A stretch of 64,000 nucleotides of DNA from Corinectria fuckeliana (lineage: Eukaryota > Ascomycota > Sordariomycetes > Hypocreales > Nectriaceae): positions 1-64,000 of the forward strand of contig WPDH01000152.1 in the NCBI GenBank assembly GCA_019137255.1, read 5' to 3'. Positions 34,711 to 45,193 of this stretch are shown in pieces. Within the stretch, counting starts at the first letter, position 1, and every line of letters starts with the position of its first letter. The notes under the pieces are model-generated. The model saw only the letters and a program-made list of their open reading frames with translations, made no database searches and was not told where the DNA came from. The position numbers and the translations under genes were made by a program.

Positions 34711-37700
34711 GCTTAGTATTTAGGTTTAGACTAGTATTCTAGAATCTTATACTAGGTTTCTAGTTAGGTTTCTTATTAGCTAGAGTTATAGCTTCTTAGG
34801 TTAGGTGTTTAAGCTTACAGGTTATTAGCACTATATCTTTATATTTAGTGAGTAAGTCACTCTAGTTAGCTTTTTTAATAAAGTTCTTATCTTTAACTAG
34901 TTTAAGAATACCTAGTTGTTAGTTCTTTTAGATTATTAATAGCTTCTACCTATTATTTATTATAAAAACTACCTTAGGCTATCTTATAATAGCTCTAATA
35001 ACACCTTAACTTTATAAGTTAAGAAGGAAGTCTTAGCCTCTTAGGACACCTAGTATGCTTACTTATACTACTTTGCTGCTTTTAGGAGGGATTATAATAT
35101 ATATGTCACTTTTTACTAGATATTTATAAGGTCTTATATAGATATATACTAAGGCAGGCAGGCACAGCTTATTAGCCGCACCTATTTGCACTTCCTGCTA
35201 GGTATTAATAATATCTACTTTGTAGGTAGTATTAAATTCTTAGCCTAAAAGTAGTCTTACTAATAGTTCTAGTATAACCTAAGCTCTAATATAAACTTTT
35301 ACTACTATATATTCTCCTGCCTAGTAGCTTAACAAGTATGCTATAAATATTACCTATCCTTTTATCTTATTCTAGCTTATACTACTAAGCTTAGCTTAAT
35401 ATTCTCTAGTGAAGGTTATATCTAGAAAGAACTAGAGTATCTTATAACTAACTACTAAGCATATTATGCTTATATCTATATAGATCTCTTATTATTTAGT
35501 CCTAGCTAGAGTGGCTTTTACTTATACTTATATATAACTATACTTTAAGAGGTGTTATAAGTTTAGTTTCTTATCTTATAGTATATACTTAATAATAGTG
35601 GGAATCCGCTTAGGCTTGTAAGTAAGGTAGACTAAGTCTTATAGTAAAACTAGGCAGTAGTTATTAACATCTAGGATAAATTTCTTAGTACTATCCTAGC
35701 TTTTTATAGTTTTCTAGATAAATCTATATACCTCTAGTATAGTATATAAGGATTCTAAGTTATCTTATAGTTCGTCTATATTAGTATTATATTATTCTAT
35801 TACTATATAAGCTGCCTCTTCTAAATTTTACAGTTCTTCTTTAGCAAAGAAGGCTTATACTTATTCTTAGGAAATATAATACCCTCTAAGCTTATCTAGC
35901 TAGATATTATTAAACATATAAAATATTTAAGTACTTGTATTTCTACTGCTAGGTTACCCTAGGTATATAATTATAGGGTGAAGAGCTAGAGCTAGTAGTA
36001 AAGCTGTATTCTAAGTTAGGGTTTTAGCAGCTATTATGTTTCTTACTAGTAGGGGTGATATAAACTAGACTTAATTTCAGGTTAGTATGTTATTTTATAC
36101 TTCTAGGGGTGTAAATAAGAGTATATATACTTATCCCTGCTAATAGTTATTTCACTATAAGGGGAGGCTTCTATTATTACCTGTCTGTAAGGTTAGTCTA
36201 GCTGTATTACTACGCAGGGTTTAAGAGTATATTATTCTTAGTTCTTAAGTGGCTATACTAGCTTAGTTTCTTATTAGGGTATAATACTTTCCCCTAAGGA
36301 GGTAGCTTTAACTTCCTGCTGTTATATAAATATAAAAGTTTAGTATATAAAGCTTATTTACATCTACCTAGTTATTAATAGACTAGTAAGAAGCTAGGTA
36401 GCTTATAACTTCTTAGAGGTAGATATTAAGCTTATTAAAGACTAAGTTAGCAAGGTGATTAGGTAGGTATTTAGCAGTATATACTATATATTTAACTCTA
36501 GATATCTAATTCTAAAAGTTAACTTAGTTAGTAATATCTTAAATAGTAAATTTCTCCTTTTATAGAGTATCTATTATAACTTCTAGTCGGGTTTTAAAGT
36601 AGGTCTAGATTAGATTAATCTATATGCTAATTCTCTTATAACTGTTCTAGAGTGCTGCTTATTAGTTATTAGTTAGGTTACTAGCATACTAGTCTAGAGC
36701 TAATCTAAGAAGCAGATATAGTATATTCTAAACTAGTATTACTTTATATTCTAGTTCTTATACCACATATTATTCTAAGAAATTAATAAAACAGAAGGTA
36801 CTTCTCTAAACAAGGTTCTTATTATCTAGCTCTATATTATTAAAGGATTTATTATAAGTATCTACTAGTTAGAACTTTTCTACTTCTTCTGCTTAAAACT
36901 AAATATATAGCGCTAAGGTAGTGTTTATTTGTATCTAGCTAAGAAGGTTATATAAGTCTTTTATAGTAATAAGAGTTTCTTATACTATTAGACATTTTAG
37001 CAGATTATCTATACTTAGAGCTAATTCTGTTAGTATCTTAACTATTAGAGCTAGAGGTTATTAATCTACTATTATAGGTTTCTTACTTTTATTTAGTTAG
37101 AAGGTTAAGTTAAACTCTATAGAGGCTAGTTTGTTTTACAGACTAGTTATTAAAAGGAGGGTATCCCTAAAGTGTTATTAGGCTAGGATTTATAGTAGGT
37201 TTAACAGGTTAGCAGATTAGGATCTTAGTTTGTTTTTAATATCCTAGTTGTAAAGCTATTAAGCAAGATTATTATTAACTAGGTTAGCTATTAGTTACTA
37301 GGTAAGAAGAGGTAGTTATAGTAAAATAGGAAAGATCCTAGAGGGGGTTAAGCTAGTTATTTCTAAGGAGCTTATAAGTGGTTAGAAGATATTTAGAGGT
37401 AGTAGCAGGTATTAGTATTTCTGTCTAGTTAGGTAGTAATAGAGTTCTTCCTAGTTATATACCTATTTCTCAGATTTTAACCACCTTATAATTACCTTCT
37501 TAATTCTAGTATATAGTTTTAACTTTTATATTAAGAGGTATATAAGAGACTTAGCTGCTTTCTTAGGGTTAGGTCTAAAGGTAGCACACAAAAAGAATAA
37601 GTAGGCAAGTCTTAACTGCTAATATTATTCCTAAAGGTAATATTCTTATACTTATATATTATCTTTCTTATTAATTAAGTTAATTACCTTAAGAGAGAAG

Positions 37701-37812
37701 AGTTTCTAGCAACTAGGGATTTCTTAGTAAGCTTTTAGGAGTTTTTAACTAAGGTGAAAGTTAAGAGCTATTTAGAAGATACACAAGTATAGGTAATATA
37801 ATTACTACTATT

Positions 37813-38196
37813 TAATATAAAATTAACTATATTAGGGGATATATAGAGTAAATACCACTAAGAGGAAGAATTCTTACTTATATAATTAAGATACCTAAAG
37901 CTTAAGAGCAAGATAGTAAGATAATAAGATAATAATTCTTCTATCTATTTTAGTAATAGTCTTCCTCTTTATATAAGAGAAAGTCCTAAAGCACTCTCTA
38001 GGTATTCCCTAGGAAATCTCTAGATAAGTCTTAGGATTTCCCTAGGACTATCCTAGGATTTCCTAGGATAATTCTCAGCCTAATTAGTAGGAGATTTCTC
38101 TCCCTATTATAGCCACTCTCTAGTAGCCCTCTCTAAGGTTATAGCCTAAGCTGTTACTAGATAGTAACAGCTCTCTATCCAGCTTATTTTATAACA
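37813..38196 (-). repeat. Right LTR (5' LTR of the minus-strand Gypsy element)
   Basis: 384 bp, nearly identical to 28805-29188 apart from transitions. It keeps the CA at its right end. Confidence 0.88.
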
Positions 38197-38201
38197 AACT
38201 A
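38197..38201. repeat. 5-bp target-site duplication of Gypsy element, right
   Basis: AACTA directly after the right LTR. Joining sequence left of 28804 to sequence right of 38202 restores a stretch that aligns with element A near 25700-25720. Confidence 0.75.
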
Positions 38202-38459
38202 TAAAGCTAGTTATATCTTTTCTGCTTTTAGAAAATAGTAATAGAAAACTATAATATATTATATAAGATATCTTTTTTTTATTATAGTAAAAAAAAGCTT
38301 ATATAAGACTATATAAAGTCTAATATATTATTTTAAAGCTAGCTTTAATTAATATAATTATAAACTAAGCTTTAATAAGATAGTATATCTAATATATTAT
38401 TAACTAGTATTCTTAGATAAATTAATAGTTTACTAACTTACTAATATAAGTATTATATT

Positions 38460-39760
38460 AAAAGAGATTAGATCTTATCTATATATAATCTTAGATATAC
38501 TTACTATATAGTAAGATATTTATAACTATATTATATAAGGTAAGTAAAAGCTTACTAAAGGCTAAAATAATATATATACTTTTACTAATTAGCTTAAGAG
38601 TAATAGCTTTTAAAGTTAAATTTATCTTAATAAGAGTAATAAAGTTATAGTAGTATTATTTATATATTTATAGTTATTAGAATATCTTAAATTATATCTA
38701 AAAGTACTTATATTAGACTATATATATAAGACTAATAAGTATAAAATATCTCTTTTTAATATAGTTAGTATTAATACTTATAAGTAATCTTTTTATATTA
38801 TATTTATATTTCTTAGTAGTAAAAAAGAGAATAATTTTATTTAAGCTTTTAAGTAGTTATAATATTTATATAAGCTTTATAAAGTAGCTCTTTTATTTAT
38901 AATACTTATAGATTACTATCTTACTTATATAAATATTATTTTCTCTTTTTTTTACTTTCTTAAGTTAGTTTTAATATTATACCTTTAGTATATTAATAAA
39001 ACTATCTTAAGTTATTATATACTTATATTTACTTAAGATAAAAGTAACTTTTAAGAGTATAAAAAGTAAAAGGTGTTTTATAGTTTATAATATAAGATTA
39101 TTACTTTAATAACTAAGAATATTTATAATAAGAGGCTTAAAAAGTTTAAAAAGTAGTATATTTTTACTTATCTTAATAAAGTAAGCTATATTATAAAAAC
39201 TTAACTAGATTTTTATAAAAAGAGGTTTATAAAAGTATAAGTTTACTAATATCTACACTTTAAGTAATATATTATATTAAGAGCTAAGAGTATTTATTAG
39301 CTTATTAAAAGTTACTTAAAAACCTTATAAGTTAATCTCTTTAAGGCTTAAAGGATTATTAAGCTTATTCTATTAAACTAGCTTTCTAAACTTAAAGCTA
39401 ACTAAGCTAAGTAATAAATTAGTATACCTCTTAAGCTATTTAGAGTATTATATAGTAATATTTATAGTTAAGTCTTATATAAGGCCTTATAGAAGGTTAA
39501 AACTTAGTAGAAACAGCTATTAAAAGATTATTCTTTATATATAAGGGTTTTTACTAAGACTCTTAGTTTACTATATACTTATACCTTTTAGCTTTTACTA
39601 GTATAAAGTCTACTCTTTTAGCTATATTATTTTTATTTATATTAGTATCTTTAATAATTAGAGACCTTTTAGCTTATTATTAAGCCTTATAAGTAGTTTA
39701 ATCACCTAGTAGCTACTTTAATATTACTACTAATAAGTATATAATATAAGCTTTTTATAT
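38460..39760 (+). pseudogene. Decayed MULE (Mutator-like) transposase
   Basis: Ignoring stop codons, the plus strand from about 38713 reads LD-YKTNKYK, then an I-L-NIV hydrophobic stretch, then SFY and FIFLS followed by acidic and aromatic residues. This is the order of motifs in the MULE catalytic domain, with the first catalytic Asp at about 38716-38718. Further on, LILYL-YINK (about 38958-39002) stands for the conserved CLWHINK motif, with the Trp codon TGG turned into TAG. Leucine-rich C-terminal sequence continues to about 39745. The many TAA/TAG codons at expected Trp/Gln positions fit RIP. The N-terminal limit is uncertain. Confidence 0.8.
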
Positions 39761-41621
39761 TTAAACATATTAAAAAAGTAGTATAACTAAAAGTATTATT
39801 AATATATTTAAGATATTATAAGTAGAGTTATATAATAAGGTTTAAAGTATACCTTTTATATTATAAGTATTTACTATAAGCTCTTACTTAAATCACTATA
39901 ATAATATATATAACTACTTACTTTATAACTTACTTACTATTTCTATTATTTTTAACTAGATTATTTATAGTATCTAAGATTATAGCCTATATAATAATAT
40001 ATATAATAATATATATAATAACTTATATACTATTTTTTATAGTAATTAAACTAGTAACTATTATAGTACTTATATTATAAGCTAATAACTCTTATACTAT
40101 CTTTTAGTAATATAAAAAAGTATAAAAAGCTTAGTTTACTATATTATCTTAAAGAGCCTTAAAGACTAACTAGTAATACTAGAGGGTAATAAGACTGCTT
40201 TTATACTATAATAAAGTAGAATATAACTAGTATTTTAACTTTAAGTAAATAAGAAGTTATTATAAGACAGAAAGTAGTATTAAAAACTAAACTAAAAAGA
40301 AGATAATAAGTTATCTTAATTAGAATAAGACTAAGAATAAGTAAGTTAAATAAAATATAAGAGTAAAAATAGTAAAATAGCTATTCTTAAAGTAGTAAAA
40401 TATATAAGATATTTAAGACATAATAAAAAGAGATTTTTAATTATAAAAAAAATAGTATAGTAATAAGAACTCTTTTTACTAAAATATAAATAAGAAATAA
40501 AAAATATAATTATAATATATTATTAAAAAGAGAAGAAAAAGAAGAATCTTTAAGTATAAATATAATAATCTAATAGCTTAATTTAATATAGTTTTAGCTA
40601 AGTTCTTATATAAAGTTTTATAAGCTTAATAGTTATATATAAGATAATAAGAAAAGTAAAAATAATAATATAATATTATATTTATTAAACTATTTAATAA
40701 TATCACTATATTTCTTACTATATCTACTAAATATATCTATTTAAGATAATATACTAAATATATATTTTTAATCTTTTTATTACTTAGAGATTTTATAAGT
40801 TACTAGTTATTCTTATAATAGCTATTAGCTATATTATACCTAAAACTATAATACTTATATTATAATATAAAGTATTAAGAGCTTAAAGTTAATTATAAGT
40901 CTATATAAGTATTATATTTAAAAGAAAATACTATTATTAAAAAATATTATTAAAATACCTAATATACTACTCCCTCCTAATCTAATATTTAAATAGTAGT
41001 ACCTTTATAGTAATATACTACCCCTAAGGAGGATATTAAGTAGCTTAAGCTCTTATAAGTACCTAAAAGTCTATATATAGTACTATAAGAGAGGTTAAAT
41101 CTATTAGTAAGATAATAGTAAATCTCTAATACTTAATAGAAAATAAGACTAATAATATATAAGAAAGATAGCTTAATAGCTATTCTTATTAGTTATTAGT
41201 AATAAGTTATAAAATAAATTAGTTATTATAGTTTACTATTAAAAGTCTTACTTATATTATTATACTATTTATATAGATTAGAAAGCTCTAAGTGTTTTAA
41301 TACTAGCTTTAGTTATAATTATATATCTTTATAATAATATTTAATAAGAAATAAAAAGCTTTTTCTAAAAGGTAAAACCTTACTTTATATACTATATAAT
41401 AAGAGTAATTAATATATATAGTTATAGCTATAATACTATAATAAGATAGTATTATTATAAGGTATTATATATTTATTATAGTCTTAAAAACCCTAATATA
41501 TTACTAAGAGATTAGATAATATATATTAAGTAGCTACTTATACTATAAATTATCTCTCTGTTTAATTATATTAAGAAAAGCTGTGATATTACATATACAC
41601 ATTATACGCACCAGCATCCAG

Positions 41622-41710
41622 CTTATATAACGGATCTTATTCGCACAGCCGGCTGTGCGGCTAATCACATGATATTAAACGCACAGCCGGCTGTGCACCT
41701 ATGAGTCGCC
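41622..41710 (-). repeat. Right terminal inverted repeat of element B
   Basis: Inverted copy of 28410-28498. It keeps both palindromes intact (41642-41659 and 41681-41696), while the CACGTG core has become CACATG. Confidence 0.9.
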
Positions 41711-41719
41711 CGGTTGTTC
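41711..41719. repeat. 9-bp target-site duplication, right copy (element B)
   Basis: CGGTTGTTC, taken as the unmutated version. Confidence 0.8.
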
Positions 41720-42792
41720 CCCGCCCTTACTAAGGGACCCGAGTTGATAAGCAAGCCGAAAGAGTTCTCGTCTTGAGAATCCGATACGGCTTCTTGTCAA
41801 CTCGCCATCGGCTCCACCATTGCCGCAATTCCTTCATTCTCCTCCTAAATAGTCAGGCGGGAAATCTCGAGCGCCCCATCCTTCAAGCCCATTATTTTTC
41901 AAATGAGTGAAAGCTGACTGATGCTTTCCCAATCCGTCACCCCAACGGCGTCTTGAAGGGTGCTTACATAATAACCGCGCGACCCCGACAAATCCATGTC
42001 CCGAAAGAACCCCAAGAAACGGGCACTACAGTCCAACCTACGTTGTCCAATGCCGAGAGACCTTTTGGCGTGGAGTGGGTGGCCGGTGGCATGTGAGCAA
42101 GAGAGGGGAGAGCCCGAGAGAAAAGCGGATCGTCGACGCCGGCGCCATCGGCCCAAACCCCAACACACCCACTCTTCCGCTTTCTACGTGCTTCTTCCCT
42201 CTCTCGCTTTCCGACCCGGGCGTCCTCCAGGCGTCTAACTTTTAGGCCTTGTCTAGGCTCAGTCCGGATAGGTCGGGGGGAGAAGCCCTTGTCAATTGCC
42301 AATGGAGCGTTGGAAGCCGGCAATTCACCGCGCGGGTCCGACGAGCTTGGCCCATGGCCGTGCCCGGAGAGCGGAGAGCGGAGGCGCCGGCAAAGGGCCC
42401 TGAATCATGCCGTCTCTTCCCTGCCGGTGAACTGCTGTGCCGACTGGCCGTATGATTGATGCTTACTCCTTATTACCAAGTGAGTGCCGCATGGTCATCC
42501 CTTCCTCCTTCTCCTTCTCCTCTCTGTGTTTGCTTCGCGCGTGTGTGTGTGTTGCATCCATATATCCGTCCGCCCTTGTTCTCCATCTTTCCAATTGCAT
42601 CTATACCCCGCGCCCTAAGAAAAAAAGAGAGACCCCTCCCCCTCCCTCCCGCGTCGCCGTCTCCGAGCCCGCACCGTACCGTCCGTCGGTCGCATTCACA
42701 GTCACCGCTGCCGAGGCCGATATTCGTACTTCGACTCTCGCTACTTCTCCACCTCCACCTCCCACCATCCCATCCACATCCCGCCCGCTCCA
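41720..42792. other. Upstream region of rib3
   Basis: Composition returns abruptly to GC-balanced, codon-rich DNA after the element boundary. No gene is recognised. The pyrimidine-rich last ~300 bp before the rib3 start look like a fungal promoter and 5' UTR. Confidence 0.5.
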
Positions 42793-43565
42793 ATGCCCGA
42801 ACCCACGATAGATTCGAGTCGGTTCGACTCCATCTCGGAGTCCATTGAGGCTTTCCGTATGCAAACCCGACTCCTCCAACGCTGGCTGACTCCCCCTGAA
42901 CCCCCTGACTAACGGCTCCTCCTTGCCGCGCAGGAAATGGCGAGTTCCTCGTCGTCCTCGATGACCCCTCCCGCGAGAACGAGGCCGACCTCATCATCGC
43001 GGCCGAGGACGTGACCACCGAGAAGATGGGCTTCCTCGTACGCCACTCCTCCGGCCTCATCTGCGCGCCGCTCTCCCCCGCCCTCACCACCTCTCTCGCC
43101 CTCCCGCAGATGGTCGCCGACAACGAGGACCCCCGCGGCACCGCCTACACCCTCTCCGTCGATGCCGCCGACCCGTCCGTCACCACCGGCATCACCACCC
43201 AAGACCGCGCCCTCGTGTGCCGCGTCCTCGCCGACCCTAACTCCAAGCCTGAGAGCCTCCGTCGCCCTGGCCACGTCTTCCCCCTGCGCGCCCGCCCAGG
43301 CGGCGTCCGCCAGCGGCCCGGCCACACCGAGGCCGCCACCGAGTTCTGCCGGCTGAGCGGCAAGGTCCAGGCCGCAGCCATCTGCGAGATCGTCGACGAC
43401 GGCGAGGAGGTTCCCGGCCAGGCCATCCGCCAGAGCACTGGCATGTTGCGCGGCGAGGCTTGCATTACCTTCGCCCGCAAGTGGGGGATCAAGGTCTGCA
43501 CCATTGCCGACCTCGTTGCCTTTGTCGAGAAGACCGAGGGCAAGCTCGAGGCCAATGGAAGCTGA
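42793..43565 (+). CDS. rib3: 3,4-dihydroxy-2-butanone 4-phosphate synthase
   Basis: Converts ribulose 5-phosphate to L-3,4-dihydroxy-2-butanone 4-phosphate plus formate, supplying the four-carbon unit for riboflavin. Exons 42793-42856 and 42934-43565 (GTATGC...CGCAG) give 231 aa, a normal length for the monofunctional fungal enzyme. Hallmarks are the acidic loop DDPSRENEADL (residues about 31-41; Mg2+-binding Glu), RHSSGLICAPL, the flexible TGITTQDRA loop, RRPGHVFPLRA (about 131-141) and RPGHTEAA (His near 152, metal/substrate binding). The splice joins Arg22 exactly in front of NGEFLVVLDD. There is no GTP cyclohydrolase II domain fused, unlike bacterial RibBA. A high-scoring antisense frame is an artefact of the GC-rich coding strand. 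Confidence 0.96.
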
Positions 43566-43963
43566 GCGTGGGGACCGCGACTGGCTGAGCGTGGCCACGG
43601 ATTGTGAGTCATCCGTGGTGTGTGGATCGTGGTGATGGGGCGTGATCTGCTCGTCCCCTTTCTTGGATACGCGCGTGCCTGGTGGGTGCTGTTTGATGGT
43701 TGACGACGGCATGTTTTGTTCATGTTTATTTCAATGTGTTTTCCATCTCAGGGTTTGGGCATAGACTTGGGGCCAATTAGGCCTTGCTGTGTTGAGTATG
43801 GCAGCCAAAAGACAACAGACAGCATATGAGGACGCCCTCGTCCTTCTTCCCTCGCACCGCTAGACTCAGTGGCCATGGCCTTTACGTTGTGCCTATTTGG
43901 AGCAGATCAAGGAACTTTGGTTGTGCGTCCGTTTATGCCTCAATGCCCGTCTCGTGATCCTCC
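43566..43963. other. Convergent 3' spacer
   Basis: About 400 bp between the stops of rib3 (+) and the next minus-strand gene, presumably two facing 3' UTRs. No gene is seen. Confidence 0.6.
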
Positions 43964-45193
43964 TCACACAAATGGGTTTATTCTTCCAGTCTCACCTCCT
44001 TCAAACGATCCGCCGCACCCAGCCAGTATATGTGTGTCCCAAGGGCTAGGATTTCCCAGTATTCCAAACGACTCAGGGTCGACTGCCATACCCCCAATCC
44101 ATTGCACGTATGTCTCGTCGCCCCTGTGAACGCTGGCAAGATGGCCTGGGAAAGGTGGAACTGAAAACAGCTCAGAGCCAGTTGAAGATGATCCCGAGAA
44201 CCATGTACTGTCGCCTAGACAAGTCAGTAAATGGGTCGAGATCGCTGCGGCAGGAAACCTACCATCATATGAAGAGGTTCCAACGCCAGAGACGAAATCT
44301 TGCTCTGACTCGTTCACGCTGACGCCTGTTTCGGTTGCGCCTTGTTGAGCCATCGTTTCCAGCATCTGCAACACCGGCCGGCCTATGACCGCTTTTGCGT
44401 CCGGTGAGCTTACGGGCGCAATTATTATGTCGATATATACGGCGGGGAGGTCAATTGAGAGAGATCGCAGGCCGACATTCATTGCCCAGAACCGTGGATT
44501 GGGAGTTGATGAGTTCGAGAGGATGGTTTTCAAAGCTTTGCCCCGGGGTATTGGATGTAGCGTTAGCCCAAGCATGCTCGCCGTGTCAGGATCGAGCAGG
44601 GAATTGCTAGAAGAGGGGTCGATTATCGCGAAGACAGGTTCCCAGTCACCTGTCCCGCGCATGCAGACGGCTTGCGTACGTCGTTCGGGTCGAGGTGTGT
44701 TGACTGTGGCAGGTATGTTCGAAGGGGCAGATTGAGGCGATGACCTTGGTCGACGACGCTCTTCTTCGTCGCCGTGAGAACGTCCCTTCGAGGACGATAC
44801 TTTTGGCGGCGTCTTTGAACCGCGCGGCTTCGGCGAGGACGTGGGATGCCGCCGTTGGTCTCGAGCGTGACGGGTGTTGGGTGCTGGATCAGCCTCAACT
44901 AAGCTGGAATCTAGGGTTTCCGATGAGATTCTTTTGTGAACAGGGGCTTCTGAGGTTGAGTGCTCCTTACCCTCGGATTTCAATGCCCTGAGAAGGTCCA
45001 ATTGAGTCATGGGCGTTGGTGAAGTCTCTTGACACCCTGCCGTGGGGACATTGTCTGCCACCGCTTTGCTTGCCCCGCGCGAACGCTTTCCGAGAGGAGG
45101 CGTATAGAGAAACTCACCACGCGTTCTAGCGAAGGGCGAGCGCGTGTTTCCGTTTGGGTATTGACGACTCGGGTTTCTTTGAGGGCGTGCCAT
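43964..45193 (-). CDS. Unknown protein with retropepsin-like fold signature (likely inactive)
   Basis: One open frame of 409 aa. An in-frame 48-bp segment (44215-44262) has perfect intron signals (GTAGGT donor, TTTACTGAC branch, CTAG acceptor), so the spliced product may be 393 aa. Residues 1-170 are basic, Ser/Pro-rich and probably disordered. Residues about 187-280 read VFAIIDPSSSNSLL ... LGL ... AKAVIGRPVL, which follows the retropepsin plan (hydrophobic-D-[ST]-G ... I-L-G-R-x-x-L). Here Asp192 is present but the catalytic D[ST]G is DPS, so proteolysis is unlikely. The C-terminal third has no features I recognise. It is divergent from the 46508 gene, which shows a similar degenerate signature. 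No gene name can be given. Confidence 0.6.
   Translation of the reverse strand: MARPQRNPSRQYPNGNTRSPFARTRGEFLYTPPLGKRSRGASKAVADNVPTAGCQETSPTPMTQLDLLRALKSEGKEHSTSEAPVHKRISSETLDSSLVEADPAPNTRHARDQRRHPTSSPKPRGSKTPPKVSSSKGRSHGDEEERRRPRSSPQSAPSNIPATVNTPRPERRTQAVCMRGTGDWEPVFAIIDPSSSNSLLDPDTASMLGLTLHPIPRGKALKTILSNSSTPNPRFWAMNVGLRSLSIDLPAVYIDIIIAPVSSPDAKAVIGRPVLQMLETMAQQGATETGVSVNESEQDFVSGVGTSSYDGRFPAAAISTHLLTCLGDSTWFSGSSSTGSELFSVPPFPGHLASVHRGDETYVQWIGGMAVDPESFGILGNPSPWDTHILAGCGGSFEGGETGRINPFV
44215..44262 (-). other. Probable in-frame 48-bp intron
   Basis: GTAGGT at the 5' side, a TTTACTGAC branch-like sequence 8 bases before a TTGTCTAG acceptor. Length is divisible by three with no stop, so retention would add 16 residues. 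This permits both spliced and retained isoforms. Confidence 0.6.

Larger units (their letters stand above)
28805..38196 (-). mobile_element. Ty3/Gypsy LTR retrotransposon, minus orientation, RIP-inactivated
   Basis: Two 384-bp direct repeats (28805-29188 and 37813-38196) bound a 9.4-kb element flanked by AACTA on both sides. Differences noted along the LTR alignment are transitions. On the minus strand a reverse transcriptase is readable at about 34.7-33.85 kb: a FINNIIIFS string stands where YIDDIIIFS is expected, followed by typical fungal Gypsy hallmarks. An RNase H follows at about 33.6-33.3 kb (LYYF then an LTPAETRYWPTELE-like stretch in mutated form). The 5' LTR is therefore on the right. 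Stop codons from TGG/CAR-to-TAR changes are everywhere. I could not place gag, protease or integrase limits. Element A shows the same site without the insertion. Confidence 0.9.
28410..41710 (+). mobile_element. MULE DNA transposon B, interrupted by a Gypsy element
   Basis: The element has 89-bp terminal inverted repeats (28410-28498 and 41622-41710) differing at seven positions, all transitions. A 9-bp target duplication flanks it. Without the nested retrotransposon and its duplication it is about 3.9 kb. A plus-strand transposase relic lies at about 38.46-39.76 kb. 39.76-41.5 kb is extremely AT-rich and I recognise nothing in it; it may hold the transposase C-terminus. The 9-bp duplication together with the transposase motifs identifies a Mutator-like element; the fungal MULE Hop also makes 9-bp duplications. 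Confidence 0.87.

Noticed and set aside
25318..41710. AT-rich block as centromere core or mitochondrial insertion
   Set aside because: TIRs, LTRs, target duplications and RT/transposase relics explain it as RIP-mutated transposons; no mitochondrial gene was seen.
28401..41719. Element B as a hAT transposon with an 8-bp duplication
   Set aside because: A 9-bp duplication with one RIP-type transition fits better and aligns the TIR ends exactly; the transposase motifs are MULE-type.
42909..43712. 267-aa minus-strand ORF across rib3
   Set aside because: It is a shadow of GC-rich rib3 coding sequence; only the plus strand shows the enzyme motifs and a proper splice.
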